64,000 nt of DNA from Talaromyces rugulosus. Taxonomy: Eukaryota > Ascomycota > Eurotiomycetes > Eurotiales > Trichocomaceae. Under the pieces are notes generated by a model, which saw only the letters and a list, made by a program, of their open reading frames with translations, did not search any database and had not been told where the DNA came from. A program made the translations under genes and the position numbers. Location: assembly GCF_013368755.1 (NCBI RefSeq), contig NC_049562.1, forward strand, positions 2,356,001-2,420,000. The letters are read 5' to 3'. Shown in pieces: positions 43,660-55,423 of this stretch; position 1 is the stretch's first letter; every line of letters begins with the position of its first letter.

Positions 43660-44857
43660 GTTACAACAACTGCTGGGTTTTGGTGCGTGTGTTCAGTTAA
43701 ATCTGATATCAGAGAGAGTATTATGATGATATCGATCTCGACTTTGGCGATCGGAAGATTTTTAAGAAACATCGAGATGGATCCGCAGTAACATGTGCGG
43801 CAGGCACGAACTACCACTAGGGGCAGCCCTGGGGCCTATTATATCAACATATCAATACCGGACACTAGTGAAGCTGAATACATTTCAATAAGGAAATAAA
43901 ACAAACCCGTGTCTTTGTCATTTCCTGAGTTAGCGTGAGGCAGACGAGATCATTTTCTCGTCCCCCTGAGATTGCGGCTCAAGATCAACTCGTTCACATG
44001 ATGTGTGCGCACTAAACACTAGGGGTTGTCAGCTGATAGAACATTTCGAACATGGGTTCGATTAATTTAGATTTAAAAAGCCCACGTGCACGTTATTAAG
44101 GAAAGGCAGACTTTATTTCGCTGCTGTTTCTGTATAACGGGTCGTGGTAGGGATGCATCATGCAGGCGGGCAATGCAAATGGCAGCGCTTGGCAAGGAGG
44201 ATTAATCCTCGATATGGATTTGATACACGCACGCCAAAATAGAATTTTCCGAAAACTTTCCATGCCAGTCATGCGCACAGTTTCATGGGACAGGTCAACT
44301 ATGTAGAAATAGGGGGCCGTGATAGTGTTGTGTGAAGCCAAGGTGCTTGTAGTTTGACATGGTTATGTTGAAGAAAATCGCTTGCTTTAGAAGAAAGAAG
44401 GAAATAAACCAGATAGGAAATCTATTTAAAAATAAACCTTCAAAAAAACCTCGTCAGGATGGGTTGCGATGCCTGGGTATGTAGCGCGCATCCCTAGGGT
44501 AGGGCTTTGATTACCCAATCGGGAAATACTACTGGTCCTGGACAACGTTTAAGTGCTTGACCGCCTCAAACCTAAATTTCTTTCTTCAGCAAAAACAGAC
44601 GCCCTGTTGATATTTAAATATAATTCTTCAAGAGAAATGACTGCCTTGACTTCCACACATGTATATGATGGTCAGATGATGGCGGGTTGTTGACGTCTCT
44701 TTTGTTGCGATCGTCTGCGTGCTCTTCGTAAGCTGCTCTGCTTGGGTACGATGTTATACCTTAAACAAGATGCTCCTGGCAAGAAATTTCATATACAATT
44801 AATTAATTTGTTATATAAACATCATATATAAAACAAAACCAAAAATACTTGGTATTA
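43660..44857. other. Intergenic region, no supported gene
   Basis: 1.2 kb; promoter of the App1-like gene and 3' flank of the coiled-coil gene. An 81-codon reverse frame at 44096-44341 has no recognisable feature. Confidence 0.45.
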
Positions 44858-45917
44858 TCAAAGCCAACTTCTAGGTTGGTCTTTCAAAGAAGCGTCATCG
44901 ATACGCCCTGTTGTCTGAGAAAAATTTCTCGAGTGATACAAACCGGCTTTGCTCCCTTTCCTTTGTTTAACTGTTGTTTGGGAGTTTGCTGTAGATGCTT
45001 TTGCAGAAAAGCCGGATGAGGTGGAAGTGATAGTTTGGGGAGACGACAACAAAGTGTCGTTATTAAGAAGCTGTATAATCTTGGTGTGCAGTGCCGTTAT
45101 CTCCATGTTCTTGTCATTGAGTTGCTGTGTGAACCGTCGTCCGTCATTCTTGTACCCCTTGACGTCTTTCTTGAATAGCCGAATTTCGTCTCGATATTGC
45201 CGAACTTTACCCTCGAGAGCCGCGTTGACGTATTCCAGTTCTACTATGCGGAATTTCAGAGCGGAAACTTCGCTATTATCGGATGAGGGGTCCTCAAAAG
45301 GATTATCCCTATCATTATCAATGTTAGGATCATGATGCTGTCCTAGATAGTCCGAGAACGCGTTCGGTTCGACATAGAAACTCGTATGGGGGGAGGGTCG
45401 TGTAGGTTGGATTTCACTAATGGAAATCCTCTCGTCTAGATTACTTATTCGATGGCAAAATCGCGGACTGGCGAGACTGTTGCTGGAGTCGCTATTAAAC
45501 GATAGCGCCTTGGTCCTCAGCTGATCAGGAATGTGTTGGTATGACATTGGAGAGGTATTGGGAGTGCCGTCATCGTAATCGTGATCAAAAGGGGAGGTTT
45601 CAGCTTGATCGTAATTTGAATCTGTATCCTTCAAGAAGGGTTAGGGAAATTTCTACATTAAAAGTCCCAGAAACTCGTTAGCTTACACTGTGCAACTCTT
45701 TGGCATAGGAATCACGCCAGGACCTATTCACAGGTGAACCACCCATCTGTTCGTGGATTTTCATATCTACCAGTGACTGGACTTGTAGAGTCGGTAAACA
45801 TTCCCGTAGGGCCTTGTGGTCACGGTTTTCTTTTGTCGCCTCGCTCAAAAACCGAATTAATTCTTCCGGCTCCTGGGGTTGAAAAGATCCGTGGGATGAT
45901 GAGGTCATGTCTGACAT
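44858..45917 (-). CDS. Coiled-coil protein of unknown function
   Basis: Exons 45917-45687 and 45628-44858 (58-nt intron) give 333 residues. The N-terminal exon is a short helical region (PEELIRFLSEATKENRDHKALREC). The central part is acidic and Ser/Asp/Asn-rich, followed by a predicted coiled coil of about 70 residues (VSALKFRIVELEYVNAALEGK, then the lysine-rich IRLFKKDVKGYKND and LNDKNMEITALHTKIIQLL). The C-terminus is Ser/Thr-rich and basic (TTVKQRKGSKAG). I do not recognise a named family; the layout resembles fungal structural or polarity proteins. A Met 72 bp further upstream (45989) would add a hydrophobic stretch; I prefer 45917. Confidence 0.7.
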
Positions 45918-47050
45918 GGTCAAGAGCCCGACAGAGAACCTGAAAGGGGTTTGAAATAGTAATATTCCTTGTATGAAAGCTAGAGCCACCCAGTCTGAGA
46001 CGTGCTCTTTGACCTTGAAGTCGCAGTTGCCACCTCAAGACACTCCAGCCCCTCAATGGACAGTATTTCCAAATGTGCAAGAGAAGCATGCATGTCGGAG
46101 AGTCATGGTATTTGAACCGCTGTCTCAAGACTGAAGAAGAACTAGCACATGCTGTCTCATGGTTCTGGGAAATGAACCGGATAGCTTTCGTGGGTCTTTT
46201 GATACGTGATAAATGATCTCTGGCCTTTGATTGCTCGAAATCATCCTTAGATTTTCTTTATTTGTATGCAAATCCCACGAGGAAGGTGGAGGTGTCTTTG
46301 TTCCGGAGAGCAGTCTCGCTTCCAATAGACAAAGAAAACCCGACTGGAACCAACGATCACAGATGGTCAGCTGCTCCATGTTTGGGTGTAAACATTGGAT
46401 ATGCATCCAATCGGCTAAGATTGCATCTGAGGTTGGAGTTAGATATAGAAGAAAAGCTTATGATAAAGGACTGGTATCGAGGGGCGACGACTTTGTCCAG
46501 ATTGTTTTTTTTTTCTATTGACGTAAAGGAGACAATGATTCTGTGGCTATTTTATATCGACAAAACATTTCCATTCAGTATGGCTCTAGGAGCTGTTGGT
46601 GCAGTCCAAACTTTCGACCAGGATCTGAAAAGTAGAAAAGACTGAGTGTCGATATCGTCATGCATCGATAACCGGATCAGTGAAGATCCTCACAGGACAG
46701 TCTTTTTTTGGGTTTCTCAAAGGTTGAAGCTATCGCCAGATTCTGTATTGGAAAAAAGAAAAAAGAGAAAGAGCGACGTTTTTCAATGTTGCCACGGCGG
46801 TCACGTGTATAATCGGCGCGTCTTTACCGACATTTTTGTCACCACGACGACAAAGCGTGCAACATCCAAGACAACTGCGGATGACCCAGTCGCCCAGTTG
46901 AAATATCGACCATTGTTGGGGCACCTGGCCGGCAATATTTTTCTCTTTACAGGTCGCCATGGGAAATAGCTAAAGCCTTGCCGTTAGAGGCTACACAGGT
47001 ACAGTGTTTTGTTTATAGACCGTCGGAACGATCTGGTTTATGCTCAAACT
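45918..47050. other. Intergenic region, possible unrecognised 5' exon
   Basis: Promoter of the coiled-coil gene and upstream region of the forward gene at 47051. A forward frame at 46262-46645 lacks features. An acceptor-like TTTATAG before 47019 leaves room for a 5' exon of the next gene. Confidence 0.4.
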
Positions 47051-48195
47051 ATGACGGGCCCGGTGCCAAGTTTCCTCAAAGGAATGTCTGGAATCACCTG
47101 GGAACACGAGTCCCCCTTTCTCGAGGTGGATTATGAGGAACGTCACCCTCTAGGCGCGCCGAGCTTGAAGCACTTGGCCATGAAGCAGACGCTTCGCGAC
47201 CAACGGAGCTTGAGTCAATCGCATTTTGTCGATATTCCTTGGTTAATTGCCAAAGAGATATGGGATTATCTCAGTCGGAGGTAGGTGTCTTTATTTCTTG
47301 ATATTTTGATCGACAGCTAGATAACATTTTGGTCTATAGTGGAAAGCGAACACTGCATATGTGGAAAATCTTCTGTGCTTGCTACCCCATCGAGTTCCGG
47401 CAAGTTTCACCATTTTGCCGAATGACAGTGGACAAGCCTAGCTTTCTCATGCGAGATTATCTCAATCTGGTGAAGAGTACAGGCTGCGACTGGGCCACTC
47501 AACTGGTCCTCTGGACCGAGTACGCATTTACCCCGGAGCTGGTCAAGATTGCCGACGTGATTAACCTCGTGTCCTTGGAAGTAAATACAGGTATGACGGT
47601 TGCATACCAGGATGAGAACATAAACGAAGCGATTTCAACTGTTGACGATCGTATTCTTCGCACGTGGACGGAGCTTATTGAAAGCTCGGAGGCCTTTCGC
47701 CACTTGCGAATATTGAAGTTAAATGCACAGCGGCATCTGACGACAGCCTCATTTCGCTACTTGTCTAGATTCCCTTCTCTCGAATACTGCATTGTGGCCA
47801 TGTGCGACGCCCTGACGAGCAAGTCTGCCATCACGGCCGCCGAGGCACACGGGTGGCAGATTTGCCAGGATAAACCCAAGGGGGCCTTGTACGATTTTTC
47901 AGAGAGAAGAGTTGAATTACAAATGAAATGGAGAGACCAGGTCCCAGACGGTTTAATCCCACCTTCGCTACCGAAGGATATCCCAGTTCTCGAGTATATC
48001 GTCGGACAGATGCGGGAGAGACTAGCGGTTGGGTCTTTTGTTTACGTTTTTCGCCGCAATCGTACAAATACAAGCGAGACGAATAAGAGAAAACCTGAAG
48101 ACCGACTGCCACCCAAAGGGGGCCGCAAGATGAAGAAGCCTGCGATGAAGGGGCGTGGCAAGGACCTGTCGGGTCTTTTGGGAGAGTTTATGTGA
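47051..48195 (+). CDS. F-box-like / leucine-rich-repeat-like protein of unknown function
   Basis: Exons 47051-47280 and 47340-48195 (59-nt intron) give 361 residues. The segment VDIPWLIAKEIWDYLSRSGKRTLHMWKIF resembles a degenerate F-box helix set. It is followed by short repeat-like segments (INLVSLEVN, FRHLRILKLN, FRYLSRFPSLEYCIV) that read as a few leucine-rich repeats. The C-terminus is strongly basic (KRKPEDRLPPKGGRKMKKP). If the F-box assignment holds, it would be an SCF substrate adaptor, but evidence is weak. The open frame continues upstream of the chosen ATG to a possible splice acceptor, so the N-terminus may be incomplete. Confidence 0.62.
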
Positions 48196-48688
48196 TCAAC
48201 TGGATGAGAAAACCGCAGGAGCAAAAGACTCCATTTATATTTTGTAAGAAACATGGAAGTTTACAGAGGCCTATACGTACAACCTTGCCAAAACTCGTTT
48301 TGTTACTATTTTGTTTTTCTTACCACAGGCATTTAACCTCTGTATTTGTAGGAGAACTAAGCTGGCCTGTTTTACCAGTATTGCTGGAATTAGAAGCTGA
48401 ACCTAGGGAAGTTAAATTATCTTTAATTACTATACGATTAGCCTGGCGTACCTAACTCCGGAGGAATAATAAAGTTGTATATAACCACTTCGGCCCACTT
48501 ACAGCACCTAGTAAAGACTAACAATTTGGAATAATAAATCAGCGAAATCATAGATATTTGTAAAAGATCTGCAATATCTTCCAATTTTCGAGTATGTATG
48601 ATGTAGTAGTGTGTAGTGTGTACTACCTGAACTGCACCTGATATCTAATTATTGTGCTTGTTACACCAAGGCTGAAGAGCAAGCAACA

Positions 48689-48691
<3 letters not shown>

Positions 48692-48730
<39 letters not shown>
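48692..48730 (+). repeat. 39-nt poly(A) homopolymer
   Basis: An uninterrupted run of 39 A, the longest homopolymer in the window. Directly right of it lies a sequence whose reverse strand looks like a decayed tRNA D-arm (GGCTTAGCGGTTTAAGAGC). Confidence 0.9.
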
Positions 48731-48732
<2 letters not shown>

Positions 48733-49820
48733 TGCATGCATGGTGTTACTCGTACCAAGCTGCAAGGGCCCCAGGCGGCCAGCCAATGCCATTGGCGGAT
48801 GTCACGCTCTTAAACCGCTAAGCCATAGATAGATTAGTGGGTTTTCGGCGATTCTTCGGTTGTTTCGGCCGGAGGGCTCCTGGAGCTGCTGATGCTCCTG
48901 ATGCTCCATATAATAATTAATATGAAATTTAAATATATGGATGCACTCGATGAAAAAGAGTCATTCGCAAACGGCCAATTGCCATGTCACTGGTGCCTTG
49001 ACTCTACTAGCTCGTATGTATAGTAATAACGGCCATCCTATAACAGGCGGACTATTGATTGGCGTACATGCTTAACGTCACCCAAGGATCCACATCCATT
49101 TTTGACTGTTGGGCTAACTCTACCTCAATTTGATGCCTGACGCATGCATCTAATCAAATACAATATATTGATGGGGGTACTCGAAATGCCCCGAGAGTCA
49201 GTAGTACCAAGTGAGTCGTAGTAGTCTGACGGCAGAAATGCATGCACGACCCAATGCGGCCTAGCGCGTCTGCACGGGGCCGATTTAGCTTCGTGTTGAA
49301 CGATGGAGCACGGCCCAATGCGGCCTAGCTCGGGCCGTCGCTTAATTGGCAGCGGTTATTGGGCTCTCTCAGCTTCTCATTATTATTCCAGAGGGCTTAA
49401 TGAGTGGCGAGAAGAGCAATAAATCATAATAATAAACGCTTCTAACTTTTTCTCAATGCCCAATTGGGTGTGTGCAAGTATATTTAGATTATACATGCCG
49501 CCGGACTGTATGAACTATGTGGCGATGCACCAGTAGTATGGTAGTATCGTGAGAAGCGTCAGGGTTGAGTTTTGCGTCCCTCGCAACACAATAATCAACT
49601 TTACTTTCGACTAGCACAATAATTGAGAAATGGGCAGACGAGAATGAGGGCTAAGCACTTGGCAATATTTGGCAATGCTTGCTATCAGTGAGGCAGGCAG
49701 TAGTGACCTTTCTGGATCAGTGATATGGAAATGCCGCACAAGAATATCATCATCAATATCATCATCATGATTGACGTCCCACCACATTTGTTGAGTCGAC
49801 GAGACTGGCCAATCGAGGAG

Positions 49821-49853
49821 TGGCCGCCATCGATCGGCGATCGTTGGCGGCCA
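49821..49853. repeat. Near-perfect 33-bp hairpin
   Basis: TGGCCGCCA-T-CGATC, loop GGC, GATCG-T-TGGCGGCCA: 14 of 15 stem positions pair, with one T-T mismatch. No adjacent gene explains it. Confidence 0.8.
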
Positions 49854-51713
49854 GTCTGTCAAAGTTTATACATGCTAGCTTGCTTTGGAGCGAAACTAGC
49901 TCGTTGATTTTGTACGTGCATAAGGACAGGACTAGCCGAGCGTCGTGATACGTCGTTGACGTTGACTGCACAAGAAAACAATTGCCATGCAGCCACTCAT
50001 TCGCCACAGAGGTGAGCGACGAGTCAATTCCGTTTCGAGGCAAAATATGCTAATCGCCCTCGCTGTGCTGTTCATGATCCATAAAACGACTGCATTGCGT
50101 TGACGCTGGTTCCTGCCGAAGACATTAGCGTCCATAGCGGATCTCGTTGGGTTGGATGCGCTCACGACTCGTCATCAACTAGTCGTAGTAGCAGTAGTAG
50201 CAGTAGTATGCATCAGACATCAGACAACAGACAGCGCTAGTTCCATGGGACAAGATGTTTTGCCTTGCGGGGTTGGACTGTTCCAAGTAGCAAGAATTGT
50301 CGAGAAAGTCTTGTCGGAAGCAGAGAGTCTGTTTCTCCTTTGTCTAAGCGACGGACGAGATTGCTGACCCGCACAGACTGGAGCCAATCAGCGCTTTTAT
50401 CCGAGCGGCCTGTGGGGCCGCCAAGCGATCACTGGCCAGGTGATTGGCCAGGGGAGCTCTAGGGCGGGTCTAGTGGAGCATAGCTGGGGCTGTCGAGCCT
50501 ATCAGGTCTTGGCGGGTCGCGCCAAACCCTGTGTTGGCCCACTTTTATACGGCCCTCAGCCAGTCAGCGCGTGCAGACCCGGGCCCACATGCCAAGCTTA
50601 TCAGTCAGTGATTCACTTCTCTTCCCAGTTCCAGCTGATGCCTCAGGCCCCGTTCCGTGGTTCTGCGTCATCGTCGAGTCCTGTAATAATAACCACCAGC
50701 ACCACCAGCACCACCAGCATCTCCAGCAACCAGCTCCAGCTCCAGCATCCGGGTTGCCCGCAAAAGCCACCAACCTGCTTAATTAATAGTATTCACCCAT
50801 GGACATGGGCACGGCTGCACGACGCCGCTCAGCGCCCACAGACCACCAGCTATCCGGAGCTAAGTTTTCTAGGCCCTGTCACACTCGCCCAAGTGTACTA
50901 CGGTGCAGGTGGCCACTCATCATCACCCGAATCGCTGCTGCTGGCCTTAGCCTCTTAGCTGTAGTTTCTACTATTAGTTTAATAAGAATTAATAACAGAC
51001 CTCCTAATAGTACTAATAATAATAAAGTCCTAGCACCAAGGGCATGCGCTGCTGCCAATACCCGCCGCCCCTCCACCCGCCTCTTTCCTCATTTCACCAG
51101 TGCGACCTGATCTTCTCCCCCCGGCAAACCTCGCGGCCAAAAAAACCTCCACCTGCAACTCCTCCACCGCATCCCCCGTCCTTTCATTATTGTACATTCA
51201 TCGTTGTGCTTCGAATTGCTCGTCTCTCTCCTGTCTACCCTACCAGCGCTTTTCCGCCGTCTACGCTCTCACCTCTCTTTCCCGCGGAGCCACCCCCGAG
51301 CCGGCCCTTCCCAGCGCCTCCTCCCCCAACGAGCTTGCGCCGACTCCGAAGAACAACAAGGCCATGCTGCCTGTCGTCTATCCTCTGACTCTGTACAATA
51401 CTTGATACCTCGATCAAACGTCCTTGCTTCGTCTTCGCTCATAAACCGCGTTTCCAACTCGGCCCCCCCCACCACCAATTTGCGCCGCCGCAAAGACCCA
51501 ACAGAGAACGGATCAGCGTCGTCTGGTATATAATCACTGCCCTTGGATGCGTCTATCGTGTGCGCCCTCTCTTTTAAAGGAATGAGGGCACACTTTCCTG
51601 GTGACTCGGAAACGATCTCCTACAAACACCAAGTCGGTGCGCCCTAAGCTTGTCTCAACTTGGGAGAAATGTACCGGTCGCGGAACAGAAACTGTCGATA
51701 GCATCTTTTCGCA

Positions 51714-54700
51714 ATGGGGTTGTTTGAGCGGCGCTCGTCCAAGGCTGGCCTGGAAGACATCGAGCGATCAGATGCTCCTCCTCGCCCCGACTCTGGCACC
51801 CCTCCTCCGCCGCCGCCTCTACCTTCTGCTGCCGATGCTCCCGTGAGAGCCGGCGAACCACCCGAGTCGAGCCTGTCCTTTGCAAATCGGATGCTGGCAT
51901 CCAAACATGCCTCGAAGTTGTCTGCGAAAAACGACTCGCATTCAATACACCACCCCTTTCATTTTATCCCCCACTCATCTAGTAACTCGAGGGCTTCCTC
52001 GACCAAAACCTCCTCCAGTTCTTTGCAGGCCTTGAACGAGGATTCAGTCACCGATAACTTGAACAGAGTTGATCACTACTCCTCCTCCTCGCCTATCGGA
52101 CGACGACTGTCTCAGCAGCTGGATCACAATCAACACCCGATAATCCATTCCATCAATACTTCGGCCGACTTACCCGTATACCCCGATCAGTCATACGCCG
52201 TCCTGCAATCTCAAGTCTATCCGCCTCCATACAAACCTTTTCTACGTGGCCGAAGCTCATATCCTTCACACGTAGATTACTCCCGACAACACGACCATTC
52301 CCTCTCGTTCGGTACTCGGACGTTGGATAACACACCCATCTCGACTCCAGGGCTGTTTGCAGGCCGCAGTGCCCGCACTTCTCCTTCAGTCGGCTCTGAT
52401 GACGAAGCCTTTGCCTTCAGTCCTTCTCTACACCCAACACACCTTCATCCTCCCAAAGAGTAAGTTTTAATGGCTTGGCATGCCGCATAGCGCTTTTTTG
52501 TACTAACTTTTCCGTACTCAGAACCCATACCGCTGAAGTTGAACGCGATCTCCAGACCGGGAATAAGCTTATCAATGACTACGAGGTGCTTGAAGAGATT
52601 GGGCGTGGAGAACATGGCAAGGTCAAGCTTGGCCGCCATTTGCCCACCAAGCAACCTGTCGCGATCAAAATCGTTCAGCGCTACTCCAAACGCCGCCGCT
52701 TGGGAAAACTAGGAGACCCTGAAGACAAGGTCAAAAAGGAGGTGGCTATTCTCAAGAAAGCTCGTCATCCGAATGTAGTCAGTTTGCTAGAAGTGATTGA
52801 CGACCCAAACCGCCAAAAGGTTTACATTGTTTTGGAGTTCGTCGAACATGGAGAGATCAAGTGGCGCAAAAAGGGTACCAAAGAAATCATCCACGTTGAT
52901 AAACTCCGCCTGGAACGAGAGAAGAATGGCTCTCCCGACTCGCCCTTTTTCGAGGAGGAAGGTCAACAGATGGTCCGCAGTCTCCAGACCCAACGACGTT
53001 ACAGGGAAGCAATCCGTGAAAGACGCCGCGCGCAAACTCAAAGCAACAACCAACAACAGGTTCCCGCCTGGAGTTTGGAACATGGCGGGGAATCCGATGA
53101 TGAGGCTGGCCCAGAATTGGCATTGGCACGATCTTTCAGTCGCAATTTTCCCTTCCACGAGGCCGGTGACAATCACGTTTCTCCAAGTCAGTCGTACGCT
53201 AGCTCCGTCTCCGAATTCGACCGTCACATGCGTGATTCCAACCTGGCTGCCATTGAAGGAAGTATGTATGGGGCGTATGCCTCGGACTACTCGTTTGAAC
53301 GCCGGTACAGCACAGCCTCGAGTTTGTTCGGTTATACCTCGTCCGAGACCGACTTTCTCAATGACGATGACGATATGACATATGTGCCCTGCCTAACCAT
53401 CGAGGAAGCCCGCAATGCTTTTCGTGATGCAGTCCTGGGGTTGGAATATTTACATTACCAGGGCATTATACATCGTGATATCAAACCCGCAAACCTACTC
53501 GTCACCTCTAAAGGACAGGTCAAGATTTCTGATTTCGGCGTGTCCTACCTCGGGCGACCAATTCGGGACGAAGACGAAGAGCAGGTGACCGAGACCGATG
53601 CAACTGAACTGGACGATGCCCGTGGTGAATTGTCCAAAACTGTCGGCACACCTGCCTTTTATGCCCCAGAGCTGTGCTACAGTGGTGACGACTATGTCGA
53701 TGTCAATGGCAAAGGGCCTAAAATTACTGGCGCTATCGATATCTGGTCCCTCGGTGTTACCCTTTACGGAATGATTTTCGGCCGGTTGCCGTTTGTCTCG
53801 GACGACGAATACAATCTCTTTCAATCAATCGGGAAAAACGAGTTATTTATTCCTAGCAAACGCCTCAAGCCCGTCGAGGTCGACCTGATCAGAACCAATC
53901 AGGACCAGCGTCCGTCAGTAATGAACAGCAACAAGCGCCTGGACAATGAGTTTGTATATGAGGACATCGATGAGAAACTGGTGGATCTTTTGCGCCGTCT
54001 ACTAAACAAGGATCCCCAAAAACGCATCACAATCAAAGAAATAAAGACCCACGACTGGGTCCTTGAAGATCTGAAAGAAGACCCAATTGACTGGGTCCAA
54101 AAGACTGATCCGCAGAGCAGGGGCAATCGAATTGAAGTCTCGAACGAAGAAGTTACGAGCGCTGTCAGCAAAGTCCCCTTTGTCGACCGCGTCCGGTCGC
54201 AAGTGGCCAAGTGGTCTGGGTACATCGTGGGTTCTCGCCGTGGGCACCCTAAGCGGACTGCAAGCGCTGCAGGAACCAGCGCAGAATCGCTCGTGTCTTC
54301 TAGAGATCGGATCAGTGGCCGTCGAGCCAGTTTACGAGGAGACGAAGACCACCACCGGCCCCAGAGGACTGCAAGAGAATCCGAGCATCCGCTATCTCAG
54401 AGTGTGGTTGCCAGTCCTGATGATCCACCAGATCGAACGTCCTATTTCAAGGACATGCAGAACACCTCTTCTTCGTCATTATCTGCAACCCATCAAACTA
54501 CACCTCGACCCCGTCTTCCTGGACGGTTCTCATCATCGATGTCAAGTGCTACTTCGACAAGGACCGTGAGACCAGCATCTCCAGACCGACGATTTCCAAC
54601 ACTTGCTGAGACCTCTCAAGAAATCGCTCATTCTAGTTCACCTCATGTTAGCGGTCTCTTCTCCGGAGCTGTCAACCGACTATCAAAGGGCAGTAGCGAT

Positions 54701-55423
54701 GAAGAACAGCAGCCATTGGAACGATGTCGATCGACGGATCGAACTATCGCTGAGGGCGATGCTCATTCAGAGCCCAGTCTGGCATGGAACGCAACCTCGG
54801 CCACGGGCCATGTTGTGGCCCCTAACCGCTGGAAAGAGGACGGTCGGCCTCGTAGCCAAGATGAAAACACCACTGGGTTTTCGCCCTCATCGGGACACCG
54901 TCGCAACCGATCAGAACAGATGGGGCATGAAACCGATACTGATTATTTCCACCTCGCCAAAGAAGCCCTGTTACGTCAAAGAGACGAATACTCTCACTCG
55001 CATGAGAACGAGGATGGGGGCTCTAGCCAGGTCAGCCCAGCCGATTCCACTCATAACGTTGCGAGTGGCGGTCTTATCATGACTTCGCCGCCGTCAGCGG
55101 CAACAATGTCAACCGCCTCGATGGATGAATGTGCGAGTGAAACGTCTCGCAGTGCTTCGCATCCCAGTATACCTTCTGTTGTTTCGGGGGCTTCATCTCT
55201 TTCGAACGATGGGCTTCATATCCATATGAAAGAGCGAGAAAAGGAAGTAGACGCAACTGCGTATGTACCTCCCATTCTGAGGACCGGTGATACGATTACA
55301 GCTCGGAATTTTCGGCAACATCGGTCAGCAGATGATGAAGAATATCGCTACGACTGCGATGACGAAGATGGTGATTCAGAAGACGAAGGCATCGTTTTTG
55401 GCAAAAAGAAAGCAAAGGCTTGA
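51714..55423 (+). CDS. CaMKK/Sak1/Ssp1-type serine/threonine protein kinase
   Basis: Exons 51714-52459 and 52522-55423 (62-nt intron) give 1215 residues. The kinase domain (about 269-760) has the loop GRGEHGKVKLG (276-286), VAIK (Lys298), HRDIKPANLL (Asp568), DFG (586-588) and the activation-segment end VGTPAFYAPE (Glu632), which is characteristic of the CaMKK branch that includes yeast Sak1/Tos3/Elm1 and fission yeast Ssp1. An unusual insert of roughly 175 residues (about 362-538, Gln/Ser/Asp-rich) separates the hinge from CLTIEEARNAFRDAVLGLEYLH. N- and C-terminal tails are Ser/Pro-rich and disordered, ending in an acidic patch with GIVFGKKKAKA. Expected role: activating SNF1/AMPK-type kinases in stress and carbon signalling. 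Confidence 0.92.

Larger units (their letters stand above)
48196..51713. other. 3.5-kb gene-poor region with CT-rich leader of the kinase gene
   Basis: No protein gene can be supported. It holds a long poly(A) tract, a tRNA-like relic, a strong hairpin, a repeated CCAATGCGGCCTAGC element (about 49251 and 49314), and GC-rich then pyrimidine-rich sequence from about 50400 that probably serves as promoter and long 5' leader of the downstream kinase gene. Confidence 0.45.

Noticed and set aside
46262..46645. 127-codon forward frame
   Set aside because: No domain or homology signal, and no plausible splicing to the next gene.
48745..48850. Reverse-strand tRNA candidate
   Set aside because: Only the D-arm is convincing; no acceptor pairing, no anticodon arm and a damaged T-arm, so it is not listed as a tRNA gene.
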